64,000 bases of DNA from Caldimonas brevitalea (GCF_001017435.1 NZ_CP011371.1:5394001-5458000), one strand, 5' to 3'; positions 1-7,720 are shown, counted from the stretch's first letter. Translations and numbers: made by a program. Notes: a model not told the origin generated them from the letters alone.

Positions 1-1
1 G

Positions 2-481
2 CTCAAGCGCCACGACTCCGACCTGCGCGCCGACACCTTCATCGACGACCAGTACATCCGCGCGGCCTTCAAGCAGGCCGGCCTCGACTATGAAGCCCGC
101 CTGAAGGACTACGATCGGTTGCCGCTCAAGGCACAGGACGCGTTGACCGGCAAGCCGATCACCGACGTCGCCCGCGTGGCCCAGGTGTGGGTCGAGGGCG
201 AGCCCAAGGTGCGCCACTACGTGGGCCCCGAGAACGCGTTGGCCGACGTCAAGAAGCTCGAAGCGGCGGGCAAGAAGATCCGCATCGTCTATGCGCAAGA
301 CCGCAAGCTCGGCATCAAGCTGTTGGCGAACCAGGCCTGGTTCTCCGCCGACGCCCGCGGTCAGCTCAACGCCTTCCTGCTGAAAGATGCCGCCGTCGCT
401 TGGGCCCAGGCCAACCAGGGCAAGGTACTCGACTACGCCCAGGCACGCGCCGGGTCTGCCGCCCAAGTCGCGGCCAAGTGA
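2..481 (+). CDS. ABC transporter substrate-binding protein, C-terminal part, with NosL-like tail (5' end outside window)
   Basis: The reading frame is open from the window edge to a TGA at 479-481, giving about 159 residues with the N-terminus missing. The first ~40 residues (LRADTFIDDQYIRAAFKQAG) look like the last helices of a sulfonate/nitrate-type periplasmic binding protein, and the permease and ATPase genes follow at once. The last ~100 residues do not belong to the usual binding-protein fold. The segment with VYAQDRKLGI, then LNAFLLKDAAVAWAQANQGK and VLDYAQA, resembles the end of the NosL/copper-chaperone family, where an AFL/SFA-D-A-AWA-G-K-V-L pattern closes the domain. The binding-protein role is inferred mainly from context. 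The NosL resemblance is by eye and needs a profile search. Confidence 0.65.
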   Translation, partial: LKRHDSDLRADTFIDDQYIRAAFKQAGLDYEARLKDYDRLPLKAQDALTGKPITDVARVAQVWVEGEPKVRHYVGPENALADVKKLEAAGKKIRIVYAQDRKLGIKLLANQAWFSADARGQLNAFLLKDAAVAWAQANQGKVLDYAQARAGSAAQVAAK

Positions 482-497
482 TGCAAGGGGCGATGCG

Positions 498-1355
498 ATG
501 AGCGCTGTGGCACCTGTTGTTGCACCCTTGCCCACCGTGGCAGCGGGGCGGGAGGCCCGGCCTCGCCGCGCCGCGGCCACCGCCGGCCGCTGGGCGGCGC
601 GCGGGCTCTCGCTCGCCGCCTGTTTGCTGCTCTGGCACTGGGCGTCGACGACCCACCTCAACCTGGGCGTGATCACCTTCGCCAACCTGCCGCCACCCGT
701 CGAGGTGGCGCAGGCCGGCTGGGACCTGCTGCAATCGCCCAAGCTGCTGCACCACCTGGGCTACAGCCTGTGGCGCATCGCGGCCGGTTTTGCCGCGGCC
801 GCCCTGCTGGGCATCGGCCTGGGGCTGCTGATCGGCCGCTTCCGCTGGGCGCAGTCCACGCTGCTGCCGCCGTTGGAGGTGTTGCGGCCGATCCCGGCGG
901 TCGCATGGATCCCGCTAGCGATCCTGATGTTCCCGTCGTCGGAGGTGTCGATGATCTTCATCACCTTCACCGGCGCCCTGTTCCCCATCCTGCTCAACAC
1001 CGTGCACGGCGTCGAAGCCGTCGACCCGCGGCTGATCGCGTCGGCGCGCAGCCTCGGCACGCGCGGCTGGCAGGTGTTCTCGCAAGTGGTGCTGCCGGCC
1101 GCCGCGCCCAGCATCGCCACCGGCCTGGCCATCGGCATGGGCACCTGCTGGTTCTGCCTAGTCTCGGCCGAGATGATCTCGGGCCAGTTCGGCATCGGCT
1201 ACTACACCTGGGAGTCCTACACCTTGCAGAACTACGCCGGCATCATCGTCGGCATGCTGTGGATCGGCCTGTTCGGCATGGGCAGCAGCGCGCTGATCCG
1301 CCTCGTCGCCCAAGCCTTGATGCCGTGGTATGCAGCCAACCGGAGGTCGGCATGA
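498..1355 (+). CDS. ABC transporter permease, sulfonate/nitrate/taurine type
   Basis: This 285-residue inner-membrane permease belongs to the SsuC/TauC/NrtB family. After a basic, proline/alanine-rich start (to residue ~35) there are about six hydrophobic segments. The EAA coupling loop that contacts the ATPase lies around residues 187-210 (RSLGTRGWQVFSQVVLP). The ATG at 498 was chosen because it follows the upstream stop by 16 nt and gives the family's usual length; an upstream extension would overlap the binding-protein gene. The stop overlaps the ATPase start (ATGA), so the two are probably translationally coupled. The substrate is not readable from sequence. Sulfonate, nitrate or a related oxyanion is the family range. 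Confidence 0.85.
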   Translation: MSAVAPVVAPLPTVAAGREARPRRAAATAGRWAARGLSLAACLLLWHWASTTHLNLGVITFANLPPPVEVAQAGWDLLQSPKLLHHLGYSLWRIAAGFAAAALLGIGLGLLIGRFRWAQSTLLPPLEVLRPIPAVAWIPLAILMFPSSEVSMIFITFTGALFPILLNTVHGVEAVDPRLIASARSLGTRGWQVFSQVVLPAAAPSIATGLAIGMGTCWFCLVSAEMISGQFGIGYYTWESYTLQNYAGIIVGMLWIGLFGMGSSALIRLVAQALMPWYAANRRSA

Positions 1356-2215
1356 GCGCACCGCACACCCCACCGCAGGGCCGCATCGACATCGAGGGCC
1401 TGCACATCGAGCTGGGCCACGGCCAGGATCGTTTCGAAGCGCTGCACGACGTCGGCTTCTCGGTCGCCCCAGGCGAGTTCGTCTGCCTGCTCGGCCCTTC
1501 GGGCTGCGGCAAGTCGACGCTGCTCGGCGCGTTGGCCGGCCACCTGTCGCCCACCCGGGGCTCACTGCGCCTGGACGGCCAGACGCTCAACGGCCCGGCG
1601 CCGGAGCGCGGCTTGGTGTTCCAGCAGCACACGCTGTTCCCCTGGCTGCGGGTGATCGACAACGTGGCCTACGGCTTGAAAATGCAAGGGGTGCCGCACG
1701 ACGAACGCCGCACTCGTGCGCATCAACTGCTCGACAGCGTGGGGCTGGCCGGCTTCGAGCGGCACTATCCGTCGCAACTGTCGGGCGGCATGCAGCAGCG
1801 TGTCGAGATCGCCCGCGTGCTGATCAACCGCCCGCGGGTGCTGCTGATGGACGAGCCCTTCGGCGCGCTCGACGCGTTGACGCGCGTCAAGATGCAGCAG
1901 CTGTTGCTCGATCTGTGGGCCCGCGTGCCCACCACGGTGATCTTCATCACGCACGACATCGACGAGGCCCTGTTCCTCGCCGACCGGCTGCTGGTGATGA
2001 GCGCCCGCCCCGGCCGCATCCTAGAAGACATCACGCTGCCGTTCGCCCGGCCACGCGACGCCGAACTGCTGACGCAGCCCGAGTTCGTTGCACTGAAGCG
2101 GCGCTGCCTGGCCCTGCTGCACCACGGCGCCGGCAGCGTCCAGAGCCTGCCGCGCTTGTCGCCGCTCGGCGCCGTGCCGCCAGCGCCGGCAGCCGCGGCC
2201 CGTTTTGCCGTTTGA
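1352..2215 (+). CDS. ABC transporter ATP-binding protein, sulfonate/nitrate/taurine type
   Basis: This 287-residue ATPase powers the transporter encoded just upstream. Walker A is GPSGCGKST at residues 48-56, the signature is LSGGMQQR, Walker B is [16 protein letters not shown], and the switch histidine follows in ITHDIDEA. These are the standard SsuB/TauB features. The start overlaps the permease stop by 4 nt. The C-terminal ~40 residues ([20 protein letters not shown]) are a poorly conserved Ala/Pro-rich tail. The gene is distinct from the ssuB gene at 12531-13433, which lies in a separate operon on the other strand. Confidence 0.9.
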   Translation: MSAPHTPPQGRIDIEGLHIELGHGQDRFEALHDVGFSVAPGEFVCLLGPSGCGKSTLLGALAGHLSPTRGSLRLDGQTLNGPAPERGLVFQQHTLFPWLRVIDNVAYGLKMQGVPHDERRTRAHQLLDSVGLAGFERHYPSQLSGGMQQRVEIARVLINRPRVLLMDEPFGALDALTRVKMQQLLLDLWARVPTTVIFITHDIDEALFLADRLLVMSARPGRILEDITLPFARPRDAELLTQPEFVALKRRCLALLHHGAGSVQSLPRLSPLGAVPPAPAAAARFAV

Positions 2216-2261
2216 CCCCTCGGGCTGTTCGAACCACACACGGCATCGACACATCCTCATC

Positions 2262-3230
2262 ATGACCGACACCACCGTTGACGGGACCGACCTGCCGGCC
2301 CGCTTGCACCACCCCGACGCCGGCGTGCGACGCATCGCCCTGCTGGAACTGGCCGACCTCGAAGACGAGGCCCATCTGCCCGACCTCACCGCCGCGCTGG
2401 GCAGCGACGCGGCGCCGGAAGTGCGTTGCGAGGCCGCCCGCCTGCTGGCCGCCTGGGACGACGGCGACGTCGTCGAGGCGCTGGCGCGCGCGCTGCTCGA
2501 CAGCGACCGCGAGGTGCGCGAAGCCGCGGCGCAAAGCCTGACCGAGTTGAAGCGCCCCGAGGCGGGCGAACGGCTGCTGCCGTGGGCCGCGCACGAAGAC
2601 GGTTTCGTGCGCGCGGCCGCGTTGCGGGCCTTGAAGGAACTGCGGCTGCCGAGTGCCGCCGACGTGGCCGCGCCCTCGCTGCAACATGCCGATGCGAGCG
2701 TGCGGCGCGAAGCCGTGGGGGTGTTGGGATGGCTGAAGCACACGCCCGCACTGCCGGCGCTGGCCCGATTGGCCACCGATGATGCCGACCCTGAAGTGCG
2801 GCGTGCCGCCACTGGCGCGTTGGGCCTGGCCGATGCCGATGCCACCGCCGCAGCACTGCCCGCCCTGCTGGCGGCGCTGCGCGATCCGGTCTGGACCGTG
2901 CGTGAAGAGGCCGCCACCACGCTGGCCAAGCTGAAGCCCGCCGCGGCCCTGACAGCCCTGCTGGCGGCGATGGACGACGACTACTGGCAGGTCAAGCTGC
3001 GCGCCGCGCGCGCCCTGGGCCGGCTGCAAGACCGCGCAGCCCTCGGCGTGTTGAGTGCGGCCCTGGTGCACCCGGCCGGCAACTTGCGCAAGGAGGCCGC
3101 CATCGCCTTGGGCGAGATCGGCGACCCCGCGGCGCTGCCGGCCTTGCAGGTTGCGGCCGGCGACCCGGACCCCGAAGTGCGCAAGGCGGTGCGCCTGGCG
3201 GTGGCCCGGTTGACCGGCGGGCACCCGTGA
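2262..3230 (+). CDS. HEAT-repeat domain protein
   Basis: A 322-residue acidic protein made almost entirely of ~31-residue helical repeats with the pattern D-x-x-V-R-x-x-A-x-x-L-x-x-L. Examples include DREVREAAAQSLTEL, DASVRREAVGVLGWL, DPEVRRAATGALGL and DPEVRKAVRLAVARL. There is no signal peptide, so it should be cytosolic. HEAT repeats of this PBS-lyase-like type usually form a curved protein-binding scaffold. No catalytic residues are apparent. It lies 46 nt behind the ABC ATPase gene and its stop overlaps the next start by 4 nt, so it belongs to the transporter operon. Its partner may be the transporter, the DUF971 protein or an unseen enzyme. Confidence 0.85.
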   Translation: MTDTTVDGTDLPARLHHPDAGVRRIALLELADLEDEAHLPDLTAALGSDAAPEVRCEAARLLAAWDDGDVVEALARALLDSDREVREAAAQSLTELKRPEAGERLLPWAAHEDGFVRAAALRALKELRLPSAADVAAPSLQHADASVRREAVGVLGWLKHTPALPALARLATDDADPEVRRAATGALGLADADATAAALPALLAALRDPVWTVREEAATTLAKLKPAAALTALLAAMDDDYWQVKLRAARALGRLQDRAALGVLSAALVHPAGNLRKEAAIALGEIGDPAALPALQVAAGDPDPEVRKAVRLAVARLTGGHP

Positions 3231-3538
3231 TAACACCGCTTTCCCTGCAACTCGACCCGGAGCGTTTGCGGCTGCGCTGGGCCGATGACGCCGAACACAC
3301 GCTGGGCAGCGTGGCCTTGCGCCGGCACTGCCGCTGCGGCGACTGCCGGGCCGCGGCCTTGCACGACCGCGCCGTGGCGGTGCCATCGGACGTCCGGCTG
3401 GTCGATGCCCAGCCCATCGGGGCCTACGCCGTGCAACTGCTATTCAGCGACGGCCACGATCGGGGCATCTACCCCTGGCCTTATCTCCGAGAACTGGCGG
3501 AGAAGGACGCGGCCGAGCGCGCGATCGACGGGGGCTGA
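3227..3538 (+). CDS. DUF971 family protein
   Basis: A 103-residue protein matching the DUF971 domain, also found at the N-terminus of gamma-butyrobetaine hydroxylases. Landmarks are RLRLRWADD, a cysteine cluster HCRCGDC at residues 34-40 that could bind zinc or iron, and the family end motif FSDGHDRGIYPWPYLREL. The start is a GTG overlapping the HEAT-protein stop (GTGA). Stand-alone DUF971 proteins have been linked to iron-sulfur cluster assembly, but the function in this operon is not known. Confidence 0.85.
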   Translation: MITPLSLQLDPERLRLRWADDAEHTLGSVALRRHCRCGDCRAAALHDRAVAVPSDVRLVDAQPIGAYAVQLLFSDGHDRGIYPWPYLRELAEKDAAERAIDGG

Positions 3539-3540
3539 GC

Positions 3541-3720
3541 TACGCGTTCAAGCGGTGCTCAGCTGCGGCTGGGGCGACCGAAGAGGTCGTGATCCGGGCG
3601 GCGTTTCGGCATTGCGTGCGCAACCAGGTGAGCGCCGCCAAGCTGCTCGGCATCAGCCGCAACGCGATGCGCGCCCAACTGATGAAGATCGGGGAGATCG
3701 ACCGTCCCCGCTGCCGCTCA
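3541..3720 (+). pseudogene. Remnant of a Fis-type (sigma-54 activator) C-terminal DNA-binding domain
   Basis: In the frame through 3589, the translation VIRAAFRHCVRNQVSAAKLL followed by GISRNAMRAQLMKIGEI matches the C-terminal helix-turn-helix of sigma-54-dependent activators. In that family a bundle of helices precedes A-A-x-x-L-G-I-S-R-N-T/A-x-R. No receiver or AAA+ ATPase domain precedes it: the DNA upstream is the DUF971 gene in another frame. After GEIDR the reading becomes unrelated. This is a short fragment of a lost regulator, possibly one that once controlled the neighbouring transporter operon. The exact ends are uncertain. Confidence 0.55.
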
Positions 3721-4089
3721 GGGCCGCTGCAGATGCGCTGCCGTCTCGTCCAGCAGCGCAGCGACCAAGGCCGCGAGGGCCGGATCGGGCCGCAGCGGTT
3801 GCCTGCTCGCGACGCTGCGCAACAACAGGCGCAAGGTGTCGGCGTTCGGCATCACCGTGCCGAAAAAGCGGGGCTCGCCCAGATGGACGATCAGGACAAC
3901 GGGAAAGTCCTCGACCTCCAGGCCGCCGAGCAGTTCGGCTTCGTCCTCGATGTCGACCCAGCGGAAGGCCACCTGCGGCCATTCCTCTCGCAGTTGGGAC
4001 CAGATCGCTTGGTAAGACCTGCACAGGTGGCACCAGTCAGCGCACAGACACACCGCAAGGGTGTCAGGCCGGAAGGCGGGAATGAGCAT
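3718..4089 (-). CDS. Thioredoxin-like protein
   Basis: A 123-residue cytosolic protein with a thioredoxin fold. The active site is C-A-D-W-C-H-L-C, so the redox pair is probably the CHLC at residues 20-23. The cis-proline loop is seen in VEDFPVVLIV. It lacks the long N-terminal helix of classical thioredoxin and has a C-terminal extension rich in Leu/Ala. Its target is unknown. It lies between two gene remnants and reads opposite to the operon before it. Confidence 0.8.
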   Translation of the reverse strand: MLIPAFRPDTLAVCLCADWCHLCRSYQAIWSQLREEWPQVAFRWVDIEDEAELLGGLEVEDFPVVLIVHLGEPRFFGTVMPNADTLRLLLRSVASRQPLRPDPALAALVAALLDETAAHLQRP

Positions 4090-4283
4090 GTCGGAAAGCG
4101 TAGCGCAGGCGCCAGGTCCGAGTGAGAGGGTGGGCTATTGCGCGCCACGCTGACGTCTACCCCGGGTTGGCCTCGGTGCACTCTCGCATCTACCGAGATC
4201 TTAGTGCCCGTCCGTCTCTCGGTCGTCGTCTCGGCAAACACCGAACGCGCATGCCTGCGGCCCTTGATCCGCCTTGCACTGGC
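4090..4283. other. Intergenic stretch with no recognisable gene
   Basis: About 190 bases between the start of the thioredoxin-like gene and the end of tag. No protein family, RNA gene or clear terminator was recognised on either strand. It lies within a region containing several broken genes. Confidence 0.4.
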
Positions 4284-4892
4284 TCACGTTGGACGCCGAA
4301 AAGCCGCCCGCGCGTCTTCGACACGCGGCCTGACCGAGCAGCCGTCGGCATGATCATTGATGAGCCCCATGGCCTGCATGAATGCGTACACCGTGGTCGG
4401 CCCCACGAACTTCCACCCGCGTCGTTTCAGCTCTTTCGACAACAGGATCGACGCGGGCGACGTGGGGGCCGTCTGAGGCGCCGGCAGCGAGAGACGATCC
4501 GGCTCGTGGCGCCAGAAAAAGGCCGCCAGCGAGCCCGCCTCTTCCACCAAGGCCTCCGCACGCGCGGCGTTGTGTATCACGGCCTCGATCTTGCCTCGAT
4601 GTCGCACGATGCCCTCGTCCTGGAGCAGCCGCTCGACGTCAGCCGCGCCGAAGCCGGCCAGCTTGCGAAAGTCGAACTGCAAAAAGGCAGCGCGGAAGCG
4701 ATCGCGCTTGTTCAGGATGGTCCGCCAGCTCAGGCCGGATTGAAACCCTTCCAGGCAGATCTTCTCGAACAGCCGCACATCGTCCGCGACGGGGAAGCCC
4801 CATTCATGATCGTGATAGGCAAGAAACTCCGGAGCCGCACCGCACCACCGGCAGCGTTGCAATCCATCCGGTCCGGTGAAGCCCGCGCTCAT
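4284..4892 (-). CDS. tag: DNA-3-methyladenine glycosylase I
   Basis: A 202-residue base-excision-repair enzyme that removes 3-methyladenine from alkylated DNA. Family landmarks are the N-terminal RCRWCG and AYHDHEWG, the substrate-pocket stretch LFEKICLEGFQSGLSWRTIL, and the C-terminal HADGC. The His and Cys of HADGC, with the N-terminal Cys and His, form the zinc snap of Tag enzymes. Length is slightly above the E. coli enzyme (187). Its ATG overlaps the stop of the YciI-like gene (ATGA), and the tetR gene lies just before that, so the three probably form one transcript. Confidence 0.93.
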   Translation of the reverse strand: MSAGFTGPDGLQRCRWCGAAPEFLAYHDHEWGFPVADDVRLFEKICLEGFQSGLSWRTILNKRDRFRAAFLQFDFRKLAGFGAADVERLLQDEGIVRHRGKIEAVIHNAARAEALVEEAGSLAAFFWRHEPDRLSLPAPQTAPTSPASILLSKELKRRGWKFVGPTTVYAFMQAMGLINDHADGCSVRPRVEDARAAFRRPT

Positions 4893-5206
4893 TCAGAGAC
4901 TTCCGTGCTGCATGCCCGAGTCTCCATCAGGAACGCCAGACGAGGATCGGCCTTCGACAGCGCGACGTCGACGACCTCCGCGCTCACGATGTCATGAACG
5001 ACAAATGGATCCTCGGCAAGGCGCCGTTGCAGTGCCGCCGAGTCCAGGCCCCACGCGAGTATGGCGCCGCCCCCCTGCCCTTGCAGGCTGCCGGAGGCCA
5101 GGAACACGCCCTCGTCGAATCCGCGCTGCAGCCACGCCTTGTGCGCCGCCATCCATGCGCCCGCCTGGGACCGGTTGGCCGAGAACCTGAGCAGCACCAC
5201 GAACAT
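4889..5206 (-). CDS. YciI-like protein
   Basis: A 105-residue protein of the YciI/YCII dimeric alpha-beta-barrel family. It starts MFVVLLRFSANRSQAGAWMA and has the typical Gly-rich middle (ASGSLQGQGGGAILAWG) followed by EDPFVVHDIVSAEV. Some family members act on small organic molecules, and the role here is unknown. The ATG follows the tetR stop with one base between (TGACATG), and the stop overlaps tag. It is the middle gene of a tetR-yciI-tag operon. Confidence 0.85.
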   Translation of the reverse strand: MFVVLLRFSANRSQAGAWMAAHKAWLQRGFDEGVFLASGSLQGQGGGAILAWGLDSAALQRRLAEDPFVVHDIVSAEVVDVALSKADPRLAFLMETRACSTEVSE

Positions 5207-5207
5207 G

Positions 5208-5825
5208 TCATTTTCCTTTTGCCGAACGAGAAGAAACCGAGACCGTGTGCAGCCACTTCAGCAGTTGCTCGACCTCCTGATGGATGAACCGCTCGTCGTC
5301 GAAGGCGTTTGCCAGGGTGGCAATACCCTGGCTTCTTGCCAGCAGGTGCATCGCCAGCTTGTCGGCCTCGTGGCCGGCGCCGAGCAGCGCAAACTGGCTG
5401 CCGAGCCACTCGCGGAACAAGGTAAACAACACACTCGCCCGGGGCAAGGCCGGGTGCTCGAGCTTGGCCAGTTCGGTGCACAAGCTGCCCACCGGACAGC
5501 CGTGTTTCCGTATCCTGGCGCCGTTCATCACCATCATCTGAATGAAGCGGCGGATGCGCTCCACCGGCGTGTCGGCTTCGACCGCCCAGGTGTCGAGCAT
5601 CGCGTTCGTGTTCCCCCTGCGCCGCTCGATGACGGCATCGAGGATCTCGTCCTTGGTCTTGAAGTGGTAGTAGAAGTTTCCGCGTGACAGCCCGACCTCG
5701 GCGGCGATGTCCGCAAACGAGGTGTGCTCATAGCCACGTTCGTAGAACAACCGGTCCGCGACGCCGACGATGCGTTCCCGGGTCCGTGTGTTCGGTTCTG
5801 CCTTGGTTGGAGCTTGGGACGTCAC
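5208..5825 (-). CDS. TetR/AcrR family transcriptional regulator
   Basis: A 205-residue repressor-type regulator. The N-terminal DNA-binding domain is clear: RERIVGVADRLFYERGYEHT, then SFADIAAEVGLSRGNFYYHF, which is the recognition helix region, followed by KTKDEILDAVIERR. The C-terminal half is the ligand-binding helical domain and contains HGCPVGSLCTELAK, seen in NemR-like regulators where cysteines sense reactive electrophiles. That sensing mode is only an inference here. Two palindromic sites at 5862-5877 and 5892-5907 lie directly upstream of its start. It is the first gene of an operon with the YciI-like gene and tag. Confidence 0.9.
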   Translation of the reverse strand: MTSQAPTKAEPNTRTRERIVGVADRLFYERGYEHTSFADIAAEVGLSRGNFYYHFKTKDEILDAVIERRRGNTNAMLDTWAVEADTPVERIRRFIQMMVMNGARIRKHGCPVGSLCTELAKLEHPALPRASVLFTLFREWLGSQFALLGAGHEADKLAMHLLARSQGIATLANAFDDERFIHQEVEQLLKWLHTVSVSSRSAKGK

Positions 5826-5861
5826 GAGCTTTCGCTGTTGCAGGGTCGTTGGGTGCAGGAT

Positions 5862-5877
5862 TAGGACGAACGCCCTA
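5862..5877. promoter_or_regulatory. Palindromic operator, copy 1 (TetR-type)
   Basis: The 16-base site TAGGACGAACGCCCTA is a palindrome with one mismatched pair. It lies 37 bases upstream of the tetR start and is repeated 30 bases further out. The repeat at a fixed three-turn spacing makes it a likely autoregulatory binding site. Confidence 0.6.
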
Positions 5878-5891
5878 GATGGGCAAGATAT

Positions 5892-5907
5892 TAGGACGCT
5901 CGACCTA
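5892..5907. promoter_or_regulatory. Palindromic operator, copy 2 (TetR-type)
   Basis: The 16-base site TAGGACGCTCGACCTA matches copy 1 at both half-sites (TAGGACG and CCTA). It is again palindromic with one mismatched pair. Centre-to-centre distance to copy 1 is 30 bases, about three helical turns, so two dimers would sit on the same face of the DNA. Confidence 0.6.
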
Positions 5908-6025
5908 CAGCGTCAAGCAGACTGGCGCCCTCGACCGGCCCACAGCTTCGCCATCCCAGTCGCATGCCAGGGCGCCCTCCAAAGTTGCTGCCCTCCCCTG
6001 TCCTTTTCCGAGGATCTTCAGAGCC

Positions 6026-6157
6026 AACCTGATCGCGGTGCGCACCGTCGACAAGGACAAGCCGTGGGTGGCGAAGCTGCTCAAGGCGTATCAGTCGGCC
6101 GAGGTGCGCAAGCTGGTCGAGAGCACGTTCGCGGGGTCGATGGTGCCGGCGTTTTGA
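6026..6157 (+). pseudogene. 3' remnant of a metQ/nlpA-type methionine-binding lipoprotein gene
   Basis: The frame ending at the TGA of 6155-6157 reads NLIAVRTVDKDKPWVAKLLK and then AYQSAEVRKLVESTFAGSMVPAF. This is the closing segment of NlpA/MetQ family proteins, which end in a D-K-P-W-V-x-K-L-x-x-A-Y-x-S pattern followed by F-x-G-S-x-x-P-A. Nothing upstream in this frame (5879-6025) resembles the family, and no permease or ATPase partners are nearby. It is a 44-codon leftover of a deleted gene. Confidence 0.75.
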
Positions 6158-6987
6158 GAGCCGCTGAGCGCGGCATGCTGGTTGAAGAGGCGCCTTGGGG
6201 CCGGGCACGCCGCGTTACCGGACCTGCCCAGTGCAAAGAACATCAGGCTGTAGCAGAGGAAGCTCGCGGCCAGCGCAAACGCGATACGAGGCAGATCAGG
6301 GCCGGCCCCGCTGGACGCAGGCTTCGGTGCCCCCGAAAGCAGCGCCCCCGCCGCTCGCCGCGGCGCAGGCACCCACCACCCTATGGCGGCCAGGACCAGG
6401 CCCGTCACGGCAACCACCGCCCACCAGAGCACGCGCCAGTGGTCGAACCAAGGTGAGACGAGCATCACTGCGGCCAAGCCGGCGGGCATGAAGCAGCTCC
6501 ACAGGGCGAAGGCGCGGTTGAGCTGCGCGGGCGACACGACACGTCGCAGCACCATGGGCCCTGCGACGGTGACCAATAGAAAACCCAGGCCCTCGACGAC
6601 GCGCGACACCAGCAGCAGGCCGAGGCCGACAGCTTGAGCGCCGAGGCTGCCACCGAGCGCCATCACCGCCAATCCGAGCACCAGCATGCGGCGGTCACCG
6701 GCAGCGGCAACCAGCGTCCCCGCCGGCACGCTGGCGAGGGCGCCCAGCAAGGCGAACATCGCGCCAAGGGCGCCGACCTCCGTCAGGCTCAGTCCCAACT
6801 CCTGCTGCAGCTGCGGCACGACCATGGCCACCTTGCCGAGATGGACGGCGGTGACGGTCCCGGCCGCGACGACGGTCAGCACCGCGGGCCAACCGGTGCG
6901 CGCGGACGGGCGGTGGCTGTGGCTCGATCGGTCACGCCAACGCTGCGTACAGCGTTGAGAGCCCTCGGGCGGCCGCGCGGTGCTCAT
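6091..6987 (-). pseudogene. MFS transporter, C-terminal half deleted
   Basis: Residues ~30 to 253 form the first six or seven membrane helices of a major facilitator transporter, with the loop motif after helix 2 seen in AAAGDRRMLVLG. Similarity stops after SLMFFAL at about position 6229. The remaining ~45 residues come from the complement of unrelated DNA, including the metQ remnant. Full-length relatives have ~400 residues and twelve helices, so transport is unlikely. The start overlaps the wrbA stop (ATGA), so they were one operon. The first residues, MSTARPPEG, match the repeat module described at 25885. The codons for 254 onward are junk sequence, and the open frame runs on by chance to 6091. 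Confidence 0.75.
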
Positions 6988-7675
6988 GACATAGCCTCCG
7001 GGCTGTGCTCGGCAGTGCGACCGCCTGCGCCCGGCGAAGGTGCGCCCGATGCCGCGTCGGCCACGCGGGCGCGACGCAGCGCTTCAGCGAGACGCGCCAC
7101 ATGGCGCCCCTGGAAGCGCGCGCCGTCGAGTTCGTTCTGCGTGGGCTGACGGTCGCCGCCGTGACCGTCGTCGGCGATGGTGGTCGCACCATAGGGCGAG
7201 CCGCCGGTGATCTCGTCCATGCGGAGCTGGCCCTTGAAGGTGTAGGGCAGGCCGGTGACCACCATGCCCAGGTGCAGCAGCACGATGTGCGTCGAGAGCA
7301 GCGTCGCCTCCTGCCCGCCGTGCTGGCTGCCGGTGACGTGAACACGCTGCCGACCTTGCCCACCAGGGCATCGTTCGCCCACAGCCCGCCGGCCTGGTCG
7401 AGGAAGTTCTTCAGCTGCGCCGCCATCGTGCCGAAGCGCGTGGGCGTGCCGAGGACGATGCCGTCGTAGTCGGCCAGCTCCCGCACCGTCGCGATCGGCA
7501 CGCTGCCTGCCGGCTTGTAGCCGGCCTGTTGTGCGACCTCGGGCGGAACCAGTTCGGGCACACGTTTGAGGGCCACCGATTCGGCGCCGCCCTCGCGTGC
7601 GCCCTGCGCCACGGCTGCGGCCATTTGTTCGATGTGCCCATAGGACGAGTAGTAGAGGACGAGGATCTTCGCCAT
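6984..7675 (-). pseudogene. wrbA: WrbA-type NAD(P)H:quinone oxidoreductase, frameshifted
   Basis: WrbA is a flavodoxin-like enzyme that reduces quinones by two electrons. From the ATG at 7675 the protein reads [19 protein letters not shown], with the FMN-loop motif [22 protein letters not shown], up to GKVGSVFTS. At about 7335 the family sequence jumps to another frame: [20 protein letters not shown], then PYTFKGQL and [10 protein letters not shown], continuing to the stop at 6984. One missing base in the TCACC run explains this. Either the gene is inactive or the base is a sequencing error. The C-terminal ~25 residues extend beyond the normal WrbA end. Confidence 0.85.
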
Positions 7676-7720
7676 GCCTGACACTCCAAGGAATTGCGAT
7701 GGGCAGCAGTATGGGAAGTC

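Noticed and set aside
3285..4085. A 266-codon frame over the DUF971 end and the thioredoxin-like gene
   Set aside because: It is Arg/Pro/Ala-rich shadow sequence covering two genes in other frames. The Fis-type remnant is in a different frame.
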